Assembly (NCBI GenBank): GCA_017305455.1
Contig: JAFKKO010000135.1
Coordinates: 1 to 64,000 of the forward strand
Origin: Hyphomicrobiales bacterium
GTDB taxonomy: Bacteria; Pseudomonadota; Alphaproteobacteria; Rhizobiales; Xanthobacteraceae
DNA length: 64,000 bases
Direction of reading: 5' to 3'
Below are positions 51,160 through 61,733 of the stretch, one piece after another. Under the pieces are notes generated by a model that saw only the letters and a program-made list of their open reading frames with translations, made no database searches and was not told where the DNA came from. Numbering within the stretch: position 1 is the stretch's first letter; each line of letters starts with the position of its first letter. The position numbers and the translations under genes were made by a program.

Positions 51160-52374
51160 TCAGCGGCCGCGCATGCGGGCGAGCAGTTCGGCGGTCGGCC
51201 ATGAATCGGCGGGCAAGCCGTATTTCTTCTGCACGGTTTTGATGGCGATACGGCTTTGCTGGCCGAGGATGCCGTCGATCTTGCCGACATTGAATCCCTG
51301 CCGTGCCAGCAATTGCTGCAATTCCTTGATCTCGTTGAACGGCAGTTGCGTCACCGGAGCTGTCGGTTTGCGCATCGGCGCGGCGCCGCCGATGCGGGTG
51401 GCGAGGTAGGCGGCAGTGGTCGAATAGATCAGCGAGTTGTTCCATTCGGTGTAGGCGGCGAAATTCGGATAAGCGAGAAACGCCGGGCCGTGGCGGCCCA
51501 TCGGCAGCAGCACCGAGGCGGCAAGGCTGTCGTTCGGCAACGGCCGGCCGTCGGCGTAAGTCACGCCCCACGCGGCCCATTGCGAGCGTGGATGCTTGAT
51601 GGTGAGGTCGGCCTGATCCCAAGGCAGATTACCCGGCACGCGAACTTCCTGCAGCCACGGCTGGCCGCGCCGCCATTTCAGCGCGGTGGCGATGTAGTTG
51701 GCCGTCGAGCCGATCACGTCTGGCGCGCTGCGCAGCATGTTGCGATGGCCGTCGCCGTCATAGTCCACTGCGTAGTTGTAGTAATGCGTCGGAAGGAATT
51801 GGGTCTGCCCGAGTTCGCCGGCCCATGAGCCGATCATCTCCGACGGGGCCAGATCGCCGCGATCGATGATCTTCAACGCGGCGATGGTCTCGTCGTGAAA
51901 CATCTGGGCGCGGCGGCAATCATAGGCGAGCGACACCAGCGAGCGCAGCGTCGGCAGCTTGCCCATGTTGGCGCCGAAATCGCTTTCCAGACCCCAGAAC
52001 GCGGCGATCACCTCCGGCGGCACGCCGTATTCCTTCTCGGCGCGCGCGAAGGCCTGCGCATGGGCTTTGATCTTGGCGCGGCCCTGCTCCATCCGGTAAT
52101 TCGCCGCCATGCGCCCGGCGAATTCGGTGAACACCTGACCGAACACGCGCTGGCCGCGGTCGCGATTGACGATGCTCTGGTCGTACACCAGGCCGGGCGA
52201 CGCCGCGGCGATCGCGCGCTGCGAGACGCCGGCGGCAACCGCGTCCTGCTTCAATTGCGCCAGGAACTGCTCGAAGCTCTTGCCGCCATGACAGGCTGCG
52301 CCGCGCTGGGCGAGGGCGGGAGAGGTCAATACGAGAGTGATTGCCAGAACAGATGCTGAAATGAATTTTGTCAT
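51160..52374 (-). CDS. Lytic murein transglycosylase (MltB/SLT_2 family) with peptidoglycan-binding domain
   Basis: The 404-residue protein has a signal peptide (SASVLAITLVLTSPALAQ). The catalytic Glu lies in AFWGLESDFGANMGKLPTLR (about 126), and GSWAGELGQTQFLPTHYYNY follows. A C-terminal PG_binding_1 domain (about 340-400) has RQGFNVGKIDGILGQQSRIA. It cleaves peptidoglycan glycan strands in the periplasm. Confidence 0.93.
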   Translation of the reverse strand: MTKFISASVLAITLVLTSPALAQRGAACHGGKSFEQFLAQLKQDAVAAGVSQRAIAAASPGLVYDQSIVNRDRGQRVFGQVFTEFAGRMAANYRMEQGRAKIKAHAQAFARAEKEYGVPPEVIAAFWGLESDFGANMGKLPTLRSLVSLAYDCRRAQMFHDETIAALKIIDRGDLAPSEMIGSWAGELGQTQFLPTHYYNYAVDYDGDGHRNMLRSAPDVIGSTANYIATALKWRRGQPWLQEVRVPGNLPWDQADLTIKHPRSQWAAWGVTYADGRPLPNDSLAASVLLPMGRHGPAFLAYPNFAAYTEWNNSLIYSTTAAYLATRIGGAAPMRKPTAPVTQLPFNEIKELQQLLARQGFNVGKIDGILGQQSRIAIKTVQKKYGLPADSWPTAELLARMRGR

Positions 52375-52445
52375 AAGGCCGCCGTTTCAAATCATTCGTC
52401 GATCATAGTCGCTCTTCGGGCCGTCATGCGCGCGCTTGTCGCGGG

Positions 52446-52509
52446 CATCCACGTCTTTCTTTGATACGTGCGTCAGACGTGGATGGCCGGGTCAAGCCTG
52501 GCCATGACG
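52446..52509. repeat. Dispersed palindromic repeat, copy 2
   Basis: CATCCACGTCTTTCTT (52446-52461), the partner arm GACGTGGATGGCC, and hairpin ATGGCCGGG/CCTGGCCAT match copy 1 at 30557-30618 in sequence and layout. It lies between the transglycosylase and the aceA-side regulator. Confidence 0.75.
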
Positions 52510-52559
52510 CTTGAGATTTATCGACGCCGAATCTGGAAGGATGGGAAGCGTGCCTGCCG

Positions 52560-54011
52560 TTATAATTCCCGCGCGCTGGAAAACGAGAACGACGACACCC
52601 GCCGCGTATTCTCGTCGAGGATCAGACTGCGGGTGAGCGGCGGCTCGGCGCGCTGGCTGCAATTCTCGCGCTCGCACAGCCGGCAATTGACTCCGATCGG
52701 CGTGCCTTCGACTTTGTCGAGATCCATGCCGCTGGTGTAGACCAGTTTCGAGGCATGGCGGATTTCGCAGCCAAGTCCGATGGCGAAGCGCGGCCGTGGA
52801 TGCGGCCACGGCGTCGCCGGGCGTCGCAGCGTCTGCGCCACCGAGAAATAGCGGCTGCCGTCCGGCAGTTCGACCACCTGCTGCAACAGCCGGTCCGGCG
52901 TGTCGAAGGTGGAGTGCACGTTCCACAGCGGGCAAGTGCCGCCGAATTTCGAGAACGGGAAGGTGCCCGACGAAAACCGTTTCGAGACGTTGCCGGCATT
53001 GTCCACCCGCAGCAGGAAGAACGGCACGCCGCGCGCGTTCGGCCGCTGCAGCGTGGTGAGACGATGGCAGGCCTGCTCGAAGCCGGCGCTGAAGCGCCGT
53101 GCCAGCACCTGCAGGTCGTAGCCAAGCTGTTCGGCGGCGGCGAGGAACGGCTGATAGGGCATCATCACCGCGGCCGCGTAGTAATTGGCGAGGGTGATGC
53201 GGTAGAGCCGCCGCGCGGTGTCGTCGAGGGGACCTGCGCGGTTGCAGATCGAATCGAACAGCGTGCCGCATTCGGCCAGGCCAAGCTGGATCGCGAGCTG
53301 GAAGACCCGGCCCGCCGGATCGACCATCTCCGAGAGCAGCACCTGCCGGCGATGGCGGTCCCAGCGCCGCAGCGTCTCGCGCATCACGTCCACCGGCATG
53401 ATTCGCACCGTGGTCGAATGGCGTTCGCGCAGCCTTTCGATCAGCGCGGCGAACAGGTCCTGCGCGCCGACGTTGATTTCGTCACGCAGCGTTTCGGCGG
53501 CAGTCTCCAGTTCGGGGAAGTAGTTGCGGTTGGCTTCGATCAGGTCGCGCACGCGCTCGATCGGATTGGCCTCGAACCGCGTGCTCGGCGTCTCGTTGCG
53601 GTCGGCGAACTGCGCCGCCACCATGGTCTCGCCGCGCCGCGCCTCGGTGTAGGCGGCATAGAGACGCTGCAAGGCGTGGGTGACGCCGGGGCAGAGCTCG
53701 GCGAGGTCGCGCAATTCCTGTTTCGGCAGATCGATCTGGCGGAACAGCGGGTCGGAGAAAATCTCGTTGAGCTCGGCGAAGAAGCGGTCCTCGTCGGAGG
53801 TCGCAAGGTCGCGCAGGTCGAGGTCATAGGTCTCGGCGAGACGCAACAGAATCTGCGCCGTCACCGGACGCTGGTTGCGTTCGATCAGGTTGATGTAGCT
53901 CGGCGACAACCCCAGCCCTTCGGCGATCTGGGTTTGTGACAGTCCGAGCTGCTGGCGGATGCGCCGGAAGCGCGGTCCGACGAAGAGTTTTCTGCCTGAT
54001 TCGGCGGCCAT
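52560..54011 (-). CDS. XRE-family short-chain fatty-acyl regulator (ScfR/RamB type)
   Basis: ATG 54011 gives 483 residues. An N-terminal XRE HTH (about 13-65; FRRIRQQLGLSQTQIAEGLG) is followed by a DUF955/ImmA-like middle. The C-terminal DUF2083 region holds cysteine motifs (CRLCERENCSQRAEPPLTRS near 435). Related proteins control glyoxylate-cycle genes, and this one is divergent from aceA across 166 bp, so it probably controls isocitrate lyase. Confidence 0.85.
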   Translation of the reverse strand: MAAESGRKLFVGPRFRRIRQQLGLSQTQIAEGLGLSPSYINLIERNQRPVTAQILLRLAETYDLDLRDLATSDEDRFFAELNEIFSDPLFRQIDLPKQELRDLAELCPGVTHALQRLYAAYTEARRGETMVAAQFADRNETPSTRFEANPIERVRDLIEANRNYFPELETAAETLRDEINVGAQDLFAALIERLRERHSTTVRIMPVDVMRETLRRWDRHRRQVLLSEMVDPAGRVFQLAIQLGLAECGTLFDSICNRAGPLDDTARRLYRITLANYYAAAVMMPYQPFLAAAEQLGYDLQVLARRFSAGFEQACHRLTTLQRPNARGVPFFLLRVDNAGNVSKRFSSGTFPFSKFGGTCPLWNVHSTFDTPDRLLQQVVELPDGSRYFSVAQTLRRPATPWPHPRPRFAIGLGCEIRHASKLVYTSGMDLDKVEGTPIGVNCRLCERENCSQRAEPPLTRSLILDENTRRVSSFSFSSAREL

Positions 54012-54177
54012 GACGTTCCAGATATTTACAGGAGTTACAAATCGACTTCTTGCATAGATCGTATCCTTACAAGCTGGCACGATCTATTTCCAGTCTGTCT
54101 AGACGATATTCAAGAGAATTGGTTGTAATCAAGCATCGATTTTGCGCTGCCATGTAACAAATGTGATGGGATTTGAT

Positions 54178-55476
54178 ATGCCACAGACCTTCGATCAGCT
54201 TGTCCCCGCCCCCAAGGGCCGCTTCGATGGTGTCGAGCGCCCTTATTCTCCCGCTGAAGTGGAGCGTCTGCGCGGTTCGGTGACTGTTGCTTATACGCTG
54301 GCCGAAAAGGGCGCCAACCGGCTCTGGCAATCGCTGAAGACCGAGCCGTTCGTGCACTCGCTCGGCGCCGTCACCGGCAACCAGGCGATGCAGCAGGCCC
54401 GCGCCGGCCTGCAGGCGATCTATCTGTCCGGCTGGCAGGTGGCGGCCGACGCCAATACGGCAAGCGCGATGTATCCCGACCAGAGCCTGTATCCGGCCAA
54501 TGCCGGTCCGGAACTGGCGCGCCGCATCAACCGCACCTTCCAGCGCGCCGACCAGATCGAGCATGCCGAAGGCGGCGCCAAGATCGACTGGTTCGTGCCG
54601 ATCGTCGCCGACGCCGAAGCCGGTTTTGGCGGGCCGCTGAATGCGTTCGAGATCATGAAGGCCTATATCGAGGCGGGCGCGGCCGGCGTTCACTTCGAGG
54701 ACCAGCTTGCGTCCGAGAAAAAGTGCGGCCACATGGGCGGCAAGGTGCTGATCCCGACCGCCGCGCATGAGCGCAACCTGATCGCGGCGCGGCTTGCGGC
54801 TGACGTCTGCGGCGTGCCTTCGCTGGTGATGGCGCGTACCGATGCGGAAAGCGCCAAGCTCATCACCTCGGATGTCGACGAGCGCGACCGCGAATTCCTC
54901 ACCGGTGAGCGCACGGCGGAAGGCTTCTATCGCCTCAAGCCGGGCACCGGCCTTGCGCATTGCATCAAGCGCGGCATCAGCTTCGCGAAATATGCCGATC
55001 TGCTGTGGTGGGAGACCTCGACGCCGAACCTCAAGGAAGCGAAGGAATTCGCCGAGGCGGTGCGCAAGGTCCATCCGGACAAGATGCTCGCCTACAATTG
55101 CTCGCCGTCCTTCAACTGGGAAGCGAACATCGACAAGGCGACCATCGCCAGGTTCCAGCGCGAGATCGGCGCGATGGGTTACAAGTTCCAGTTCGTGACG
55201 CTGGCGGGCTTCCACTCGCTCAATCACGGCATGTTCGAGCTGGCGCGCGGCTATCGCACCGAAGGCATGGCGGCCTACTCGCGCCTGCAGCAGGCCGAGT
55301 TCGCCTCCGAAGAGCACGGCTATTCGGCGACGCGGCATCAGCGCGAAGTCGGCACCGGCTACTTCGATCTGGTCTCGACCACGATCTCGAACGGGCAGAG
55401 TTCGACCACCGCACTCGCCGACTCGACCGAGGCGGCGCAGTTCTCGCCCAATCCGCACTCCCAAGCTGCTGAATGA
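54178..55476 (+). CDS. aceA: Isocitrate lyase
   Basis: ATG 54178 gives 432 residues, the family length. The signature [13 protein letters not shown] (about 180) holds the catalytic Cys. [14 protein letters not shown] binds the metal, and [12 protein letters not shown] follows. It splits isocitrate to glyoxylate and succinate. It is followed 12 nt later by a DUF4170 gene. Confidence 0.96.
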   Translation: MPQTFDQLVPAPKGRFDGVERPYSPAEVERLRGSVTVAYTLAEKGANRLWQSLKTEPFVHSLGAVTGNQAMQQARAGLQAIYLSGWQVAADANTASAMYPDQSLYPANAGPELARRINRTFQRADQIEHAEGGAKIDWFVPIVADAEAGFGGPLNAFEIMKAYIEAGAAGVHFEDQLASEKKCGHMGGKVLIPTAAHERNLIAARLAADVCGVPSLVMARTDAESAKLITSDVDERDREFLTGERTAEGFYRLKPGTGLAHCIKRGISFAKYADLLWWETSTPNLKEAKEFAEAVRKVHPDKMLAYNCSPSFNWEANIDKATIARFQREIGAMGYKFQFVTLAGFHSLNHGMFELARGYRTEGMAAYSRLQQAEFASEEHGYSATRHQREVGTGYFDLVSTTISNGQSSTTALADSTEAAQFSPNPHSQAAE

Positions 55477-55488
55477 CAGGAGGTTACC

Positions 55489-55695
55489 ATGCACGGCACA
55501 CATTATTGGGTCGTTGGCGGTGAATTCCGCTCCCTGAATTTCCACAATCTGGTGCAGGGCACGGCACAGGTTGAAGGGCCGTTCGCCACGCGCAGCGAGG
55601 CCGAGAACATGTGGCGGCAGGTTTCCGAGAAGAATCGTCATCGCTGCAATGTGCGCTTCTCGATCGTGGAGGAGCCGCGCCGCACCGTGGCATGA
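55489..55695 (+). CDS. DUF4170 small protein
   Basis: The 68-residue product MHGTHYWVVGGEFRSLNFHN fits DUF4170. It is 12 nt after aceA, with AGGAGG before its ATG, so it is co-transcribed. Function is unknown. Confidence 0.75.
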   Translation: MHGTHYWVVGGEFRSLNFHNLVQGTAQVEGPFATRSEAENMWRQVSEKNRHRCNVRFSIVEEPRRTVA

Positions 55696-55756
55696 CGTTC
55701 GCATCATGACCGTTCCCCAGGGAAAGGCGCTGCTCGCGCCTCAACCTCAACTCCTG

Positions 55757-55788
55757 CCCCGTCTCCCCAGACGGGGTCTTTTTTTGTT
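55757..55788 (+). terminator. Rho-independent terminator after aceA operon
   Basis: CCCCGTCT-CCCC-AGACGGGG stem followed by TCTTTTTTT. Confidence 0.9.
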
Positions 55789-55913
55789 CAAGGCGTTTTG
55801 CCCATGACGCCGATCCGAAATATTGGGACAGGGATGGGCGGGCGGTTCCGCCGGCTCTTGGCGGACCCTTTTGGTTACTGCTAGGTTAAGAACATCAATA
55901 GGGATGCCCCGCG

Positions 55914-56471
55914 ATGCCGGACCCGGCTGCAGACGACAGCTCCAAGAGTTCAGGACCGATGCGCCTGCGCGACGCCTTGCAGAAGGCCCGCATCGAGGCG
56001 GCCGACCGCAGCGGGGTCGTGATTGACCTGCGTGATGCGGAGGTCGCGCGGCTCGAAATCCTGAACGACGCGCTCGATCCGCTGTTCGGCGAGATTCCCG
56101 CCAATGTCGATCTGTTCGACCGCGGCATCAGCCGGGGCGACACGCCGCGGTTGTGGATCGATTCGGTGGCCCATGTGGCGATGGGACGCGACAAGCGGAT
56201 CTATCGTTTCGTGCAGGACACCAGGTTCGGCCGCACGCTGCTCGCCGAATCGCATGACGTGCCCGTCATGGTGAATGCGATCACCGACTATATCGCGCGG
56301 CGCATGATCGAGCGCGAGCAGGCGCTGGTGGTGCCATCGTCATCGCTCACCGCGCTGCCTCCCGTCGTGGTGAAGAAGCGTGGCGGGTTCTGGACCTTTG
56401 TGCTGGGGTTCTTCGCGGGTCTTGTCGCGCTGTTCGCGTTTGCGCTGATCGCCTCGCTGCGCAATTTCTGA
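55914..56471 (+). CDS. Protein of unknown function with C-terminal membrane anchor
   Basis: The 185-residue protein is soluble for about 150 residues (LRDALQKARIEAADRSGVVI, VDLFDRGISRGDTPRLWIDS). It ends with one helix (FWTFVLGFFAGLVALFAFAL), so it is tail-anchored. No family is recognised. It converges with the phosphoesterase gene, 3 nt between stops. Confidence 0.75.
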   Translation: MPDPAADDSSKSSGPMRLRDALQKARIEAADRSGVVIDLRDAEVARLEILNDALDPLFGEIPANVDLFDRGISRGDTPRLWIDSVAHVAMGRDKRIYRFVQDTRFGRTLLAESHDVPVMVNAITDYIARRMIEREQALVVPSSSLTALPPVVVKKRGGFWTFVLGFFAGLVALFAFALIASLRNF

Positions 56472-56474
56472 AAT

Positions 56475-57383
<909 letters not shown>

Positions 57384-57384
57384 G

Positions 57385-57570
57385 TCATGCCCCGGTCGGG
57401 ATACGCGAACGATTCGGTGAATCCGTGCTAGAGACGGCTCTCGCCTTGCCGTTGGCAATGGCGAGCGTGAGGATGTCAGCCTCGGTCAGGTTCGAGAATT
57501 TCGTCATGTCGACCGCCTTGTCCGTCGCATGGTCCCGAATGGTTTTGGCAAGAGGATCGTCCGCGCGCAA
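57385..57570 (-). CDS. Possible small protein upstream of the phosphoesterase
   Basis: The 61-residue frame includes DMTKFSNLTEADILTLAIAN, which looks like a real helical protein. It ends immediately before the phosphoesterase start. No family match and no clear ribosome site, so it is tentative. Confidence 0.3.
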   Translation of the reverse strand: MRADDPLAKTIRDHATDKAVDMTKFSNLTEADILTLAIANGKARAVSSTDSPNRSRIPTGA

Positions 57571-57606
57571 GGATCAACACCCGGCCGCCGGTCTTGGAAG
57601 AATGTG

Positions 57607-58092
57607 ATGACAGTTCAGTCGCTGCGGCTGAGGTTCGAACCGCTGATCCGCCGTGTCTTTCACGCTTATGCCCGGGTCGCGCGCGGCATGACGCTCGGCA
57701 CCCGCGCGCTGGTGCTGGATGGCGAGAACCGGGTGTTTCTGGTCAAGCACAGCTATGTCGCGGGCTGGCATCTGCCCGGCGGCGGGGTGGAGATCGGCGA
57801 GACCTTCACCCAATCGCTGGCGCGGGAATTGAAGGAGGAGGGCGGCATCGAATTGCGCGGGGCGCCCGTCCTGCATGGCCTTTTCTTCAACCGCCACGTC
57901 TCGCGCCGCGACCATGTCGCGGTCTATGTGATCCGGCAGTGGCATCAGGAGCAGGTGCCGAAACCGAACAGCGAGATCATCGCCTGCGGCTTTTTCGATG
58001 TGGCCGACCTGCCGCCGGACACCACCCGCGGCACCCGCAAGCGGATCGCCGAAGTGCTGCAGGGCGAGCCGGCCACGCCGGACTGGAGCTAG
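57607..58092 (+). CDS. NUDIX hydrolase
   Basis: ATG 57607 gives 161 residues. The NUDIX box spans GGGVEIGETFTQSLARELKE and EEGG (about 57-82), with the REXXEE-type metal-binding glutamates. It hydrolyses a nucleoside diphosphate derivative. The substrate is not predictable. Confidence 0.88.
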   Translation: MTVQSLRLRFEPLIRRVFHAYARVARGMTLGTRALVLDGENRVFLVKHSYVAGWHLPGGGVEIGETFTQSLARELKEEGGIELRGAPVLHGLFFNRHVSRRDHVAVYVIRQWHQEQVPKPNSEIIACGFFDVADLPPDTTRGTRKRIAEVLQGEPATPDWS

Positions 58093-58219
58093 ACGAGCCG
58101 AATGCTCCGAACGGGCCGGTAACGCTCGCAACAAAATCTGACCGGACGACCCGGCGCTGGACCGTTTCGGCGATGGACCGGACCTGCGGCAGATGGTATT
58201 GCGCGCAGCGGATATACCC

Positions 58220-58732
58220 ATGAGCGATCTTTCCCTCACCATTCTGGCCGAGACGCCGGGCGACGCCCAGGCGATTGAACGGCTGCACGAGCGGACTTTC
58301 GGCCCGGGCCGTTATGTGCTGAGCGCCTATCGCCTGCGCGAGCATGTCGATCATATTCTCGATCTGTCGTTCACGGCGCGGATCGGCACGCTGCTGGTCG
58401 GCTCGGTGCGGCAGTTGCCGGTCTGCATCGGCGATACGCCCGCGCTGCTGCTCGGCCCGCTGACGGTGGAGCCGCCGTTCCGCGCGCGCGGGATCGGGCG
58501 GGCGCTGCTGGATCGCGCGCTGTCGCAGGCCAAGGCCAAGGGTCACAGGCTGGTGATGCTGGTCGGCGACGAGCCCTATTACAGCCGCGTCGGCTTCAAG
58601 CAGATTCCGCGCGGCCGGACCGCGATGCCGGGTCCGGTGGACCCGGCGAGGCTGTTGATCCACGAACTCGTGGAAGGCGCGTTCGCAGACGTCTCGGGCG
58701 CCGTGCGACCGGACTGGAGCACGCTCGCCTGA
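58220..58732 (+). CDS. GNAT-family N-acetyltransferase
   Basis: ATG 58220 gives 170 residues. The acetyl-CoA loop is PFRARGIGRALLDRALSQAK (about 90-110), with LGPLTVEP before it and YYSRVGFKQIPRG after it, as in YhbS-type acetyltransferases. The acceptor is unknown. Confidence 0.88.
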   Translation: MSDLSLTILAETPGDAQAIERLHERTFGPGRYVLSAYRLREHVDHILDLSFTARIGTLLVGSVRQLPVCIGDTPALLLGPLTVEPPFRARGIGRALLDRALSQAKAKGHRLVMLVGDEPYYSRVGFKQIPRGRTAMPGPVDPARLLIHELVEGAFADVSGAVRPDWSTLA

Positions 58733-58747
58733 TTTTTCCGGCGCGCT

Positions 58748-61120
58748 TCAATACTTCACATTGGCGAAGATCCGCACGCCGAGGCCGGGCAGCAGCACCT
58801 CGTCCTTGGTGTAGGAGACGTGGTTGCGGATGTCCTCGTTGAGCAGATTGTCGCCAACGATGCCGAGACGGATCTCCTGCGCTCCCCAATCGCTTTTCAC
58901 CAGCTTCGCGGTATAGCTTAGCTCGGCCTTCAGGCGATTGTAGCCGGGCGTCGCGGTCTCGATGCCGCCGATGTCGTTTTGCGCGAAGGCATGCAGCAGG
59001 TTGATGCGCGCGAGCCAGTTGGCGTCGCGATAGAACAGCCCGCCGCCCAGACGCTGCGGCGGAATCCGCGGCACGTTGCTGCCGTCATCGAAGGTGGCGC
59101 GCACGATGTCGTATTGGCCCTCGACGCCGAACTGTCCGGCCCATATCGGCAGTACGTCATACTGGAACTGAAACTCGCCGCCACGGAAATGCGCGTTGCG
59201 CTGTGAATAGATCGCCTGATTGAGCTCAAGACCGGGACCGACCTGGCAGACGCCGTCCTCGCAGGTATTGCCGGTCAGGTTGCGGTAGATGAAGCCGTTG
59301 AAATGCGTGTCGTAGCCGGTGAGTTCGAACCGGAACGGCCCGGTCGCGCGGCGCAGCCCGATCTCGACCGATTTTGCGGTCTCGATCTTCAGGTTGGGAT
59401 TGCCGATGTCGAACGTCACTGTGGCGTCGTGGCCGCCGCGCGAGAACAGTTCGGCCGGCTTCGGGGCGCGCTCGGTGTATTGCCCGGTGATGCTGGCGAC
59501 CAGATCCCATGGCAGATTCTGGATCAGGCCGATGCTGCCGCTCTTCGGCGTGAAGTTCAGGTTGCGTGCCGTTGCCGGTCCGATTGCGTTCGGATCGACG
59601 CCAAGGTCGAACACGTCCGGAATGAAGGCCGGCGTCGTGCCCGACAGATTGACATGCTCGATACGGCCGGCGATCTGCGCCTTGGTGAGTTCGCCGAACT
59701 TGAATTCGTTGAAGGCATAGCCCGCCACTCTGGTGTTGCGGTTCGGATCCCATAGCCCGTTGAGCGGACTTCCGATGTCGTCAGGACTTGGCGCGGTCAA
59801 TTCCTGATGCGAGGCCTGCACACCGAGCGCGGTGGTCAGCGCGGCGAAGCGCAGGTCGAGCGGCATGAACTGCACTTCGGCGCGGCCTTCCTGCTCCTTG
59901 TTGGTGAAGCGCTGGCGCATGCCGTCTGATGTCGGATCGGCGGCGTCGGCAAGACCGATCTCGCTGTGATTGTAGTCGGTCGCACCGATCCAGAAGCGCA
60001 CGGCGTCGATCGCAGCGGAATCCGGCCGGTACTCGCCCTTGCTGGTGAACTTGGTCTGCTTGGCGTCGATCCGGGTGCGATGCTGTTCGCCGTCGATGCC
60101 GGGGATGTGATAGAGGCTGTTGTTCTGCGTCACCGCCGCGCCGATGAAGCCGCCGGTGAAGACATACGAGCCGCCGATCGAGACGCCGTTCGACTCCGTC
60201 GCCGAGTTGGGCTGTTTGCCGTTGAACGGCCGTGTCGGATCGAACCGGTAGGGCGAGTTCGGTACGCTGTAGTCTTCGGTCTTGCGCGCGAACGCATCGA
60301 TGTGAATCGCGAAATGGCCGCCGCCGGCGTCGAGCAGCATCGCGCCTTCGCGGCCGCGATCGACGCTCGACAGCGCGCCGCGGCTCTCGAAGCTGATGCA
60401 CGGATTTGACGAGGAGAGCTGCGGCGCTTTCACGGCATAGCCGTAGGTCTGCGCCGCGGAGATCGGGCTGCAAGGCAGGGCTTCGGGAATCCGGTTGTTG
60501 CTGGTCGCGACCACGCCGCCGATCGCCGTCGAGCCGTAACGCAGCGTCGCCGGGCCGCGGATGACTTCGACCTGATTGGTGGTGAGCGGATCGATCGGCA
60601 CGAAATGATCTTCGCCCAGATCGGACGCACCGTTGCTGCCGAGCCCGTTCTCGGTGATGCCGACACGGTTGACGTCGAGACCGCGAATGATCGGCCGGCT
60701 CGAGCCGCCGGGCGCGAAGGACGAGCCGGTGATGCCGGGCTTGTCGTTGAGCAGATCGCCCAGCGTGGTGGCGGAGCTGCGACGGATTTCCTCGTTCGGC
60801 ACCACGGTCACGGTGGCGAACTGGTCGGTCACTACCGGCAGCGTGCCGGGAAGGAAGACCGGCTGCGCGACGGGTGGCGGTGTTGCCGGCGACGGTGCGG
60901 GCGCAGGGCCGCCGCGCGCGACACGGGAAGGGAGCCGGGCGGGCGTCGGGTGGCGCGGCTTGCGCCGGACGATCGGGCTGGGCGCCTGCACGGTGAGCGC
61001 CGGAAGCACCGTGGAGCCTGCGGCCTGTTCCTGCTGGGCGCGGGCCGCGTTGCCGGCACCGAGAGCCAATGCCGCCGTCGAGCCTGCAGCGAGCAGGGTA
61101 CGGAGAGATATCCTGAACAT
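58748..61120 (-). CDS. TonB-dependent outer-membrane receptor, probable zinc uptake (ZnuD-like)
   Basis: The 790-residue protein has a signal peptide (cleavage near AARAQ). The plug domain (about 100-220) has LGDLLNDKPGITGSSF, RPIIRGLDVNRVGITENG and VEVIRGPATLRYGSTAIGGV. A C-terminal beta-barrel ends GVRIFANVKY (terminal aromatic). Its position behind a His-rich DUF2946 protein and a perfect Zur-type palindrome points to zinc, though direct ligand residues cannot be assigned. A second possibility is another metal or chelate. Confidence 0.88.
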   Translation of the reverse strand: MFRISLRTLLAAGSTAALALGAGNAARAQQEQAAGSTVLPALTVQAPSPIVRRKPRHPTPARLPSRVARGGPAPAPSPATPPPVAQPVFLPGTLPVVTDQFATVTVVPNEEIRRSSATTLGDLLNDKPGITGSSFAPGGSSRPIIRGLDVNRVGITENGLGSNGASDLGEDHFVPIDPLTTNQVEVIRGPATLRYGSTAIGGVVATSNNRIPEALPCSPISAAQTYGYAVKAPQLSSSNPCISFESRGALSSVDRGREGAMLLDAGGGHFAIHIDAFARKTEDYSVPNSPYRFDPTRPFNGKQPNSATESNGVSIGGSYVFTGGFIGAAVTQNNSLYHIPGIDGEQHRTRIDAKQTKFTSKGEYRPDSAAIDAVRFWIGATDYNHSEIGLADAADPTSDGMRQRFTNKEQEGRAEVQFMPLDLRFAALTTALGVQASHQELTAPSPDDIGSPLNGLWDPNRNTRVAGYAFNEFKFGELTKAQIAGRIEHVNLSGTTPAFIPDVFDLGVDPNAIGPATARNLNFTPKSGSIGLIQNLPWDLVASITGQYTERAPKPAELFSRGGHDATVTFDIGNPNLKIETAKSVEIGLRRATGPFRFELTGYDTHFNGFIYRNLTGNTCEDGVCQVGPGLELNQAIYSQRNAHFRGGEFQFQYDVLPIWAGQFGVEGQYDIVRATFDDGSNVPRIPPQRLGGGLFYRDANWLARINLLHAFAQNDIGGIETATPGYNRLKAELSYTAKLVKSDWGAQEIRLGIVGDNLLNEDIRNHVSYTKDEVLLPGLGVRIFANVKY

Positions 61121-61247
61121 GTATGTCGATCCTGATGCCGCGTCCGGTTGCTCCGTGGATGACGGGCAGTCCGGGCGGCGTGACTGATGACAAGGGACCG
61201 GCGATCGGCCGCAAACGGCGATCGCCAGAGTCGAATGGCAGCAGGAA

Positions 61248-61607
61248 TCAGGAGCAGGGAGGTGCGCGCGAGCGGAAAGCGGCGTGACGCGGCGAGGTGA
61301 CGGCGGCGTCGAAGGTCGCGGTCAGCCGCGTGGCATGGACGTAGGCCGGCAGCGGCAGCAACGGCGGGGCGGCATCGACCAGCGCGTTCGCTATCGCAAG
61401 AGTGGCGCAGATCGCGCAGAGGTCCTTGCCGGCGTCGTGATCGTGATCATTGTCCGGAGCCGGAGCGTTGGCCGAAGCGCTTTGCGAGACGGCGGAGGCC
61501 GGCGCGTCATGAGCATGGACGTGACCGAACGACAGGCCGAACTGCATGGCCAGCGCGAACAGCGCCAGCAACGACAGCTTCCGTACCTGTGACCTGATCC
61601 AGTGCAT
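61248..61607 (-). CDS. DUF2946-type exported His-rich protein
   Basis: ATG 61607 gives 119 residues with an N-terminal hydrophobic segment (KLSLLALFALAMQFGLSFGH). Histidine-rich stretches (HVHAHD, DNDHDHD) and CAIC follow. These suit metal binding in the periplasm. It starts 37 nt after the Zur-like palindrome and precedes the TonB receptor by 127 nt, so they are probably one zinc-responsive operon. Confidence 0.75.
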   Translation of the reverse strand: MHWIRSQVRKLSLLALFALAMQFGLSFGHVHAHDAPASAVSQSASANAPAPDNDHDHDAGKDLCAICATLAIANALVDAAPPLLPLPAYVHATRLTATFDAAVTSPRHAAFRSRAPPCS

Positions 61608-61643
61608 CGCCCGCGAAGACCCCTCCGGCCGGGACCTGTCCGT

Positions 61644-61668
61644 CCGGATGTTATAATATAACATCCGG
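61644..61668. promoter_or_regulatory. Zur-box-like palindrome
   Basis: Arms CCGGATGTTATA and TATAACATCCGG are perfectly complementary around a central A. The core ATGTTATA-N-TATAACAT is the known proteobacterial Zur consensus. It lies just upstream of the DUF2946/TonB receptor operon. Confidence 0.88.
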
Positions 61669-61733
61669 GATGGCAGGAATGTCAACCGAGCGGCAAGAAA
61701 TCCCGCCCGCCGCCGCACGGCGGCGTCAGCGGA

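Noticed and set aside
54012-54177. Repeated TTACAA/GTAACAAA words between the regulator and aceA as an operator
   Set aside because: Motifs are short, irregularly spaced and not palindromic; no consensus for this regulator in this group is known to me.
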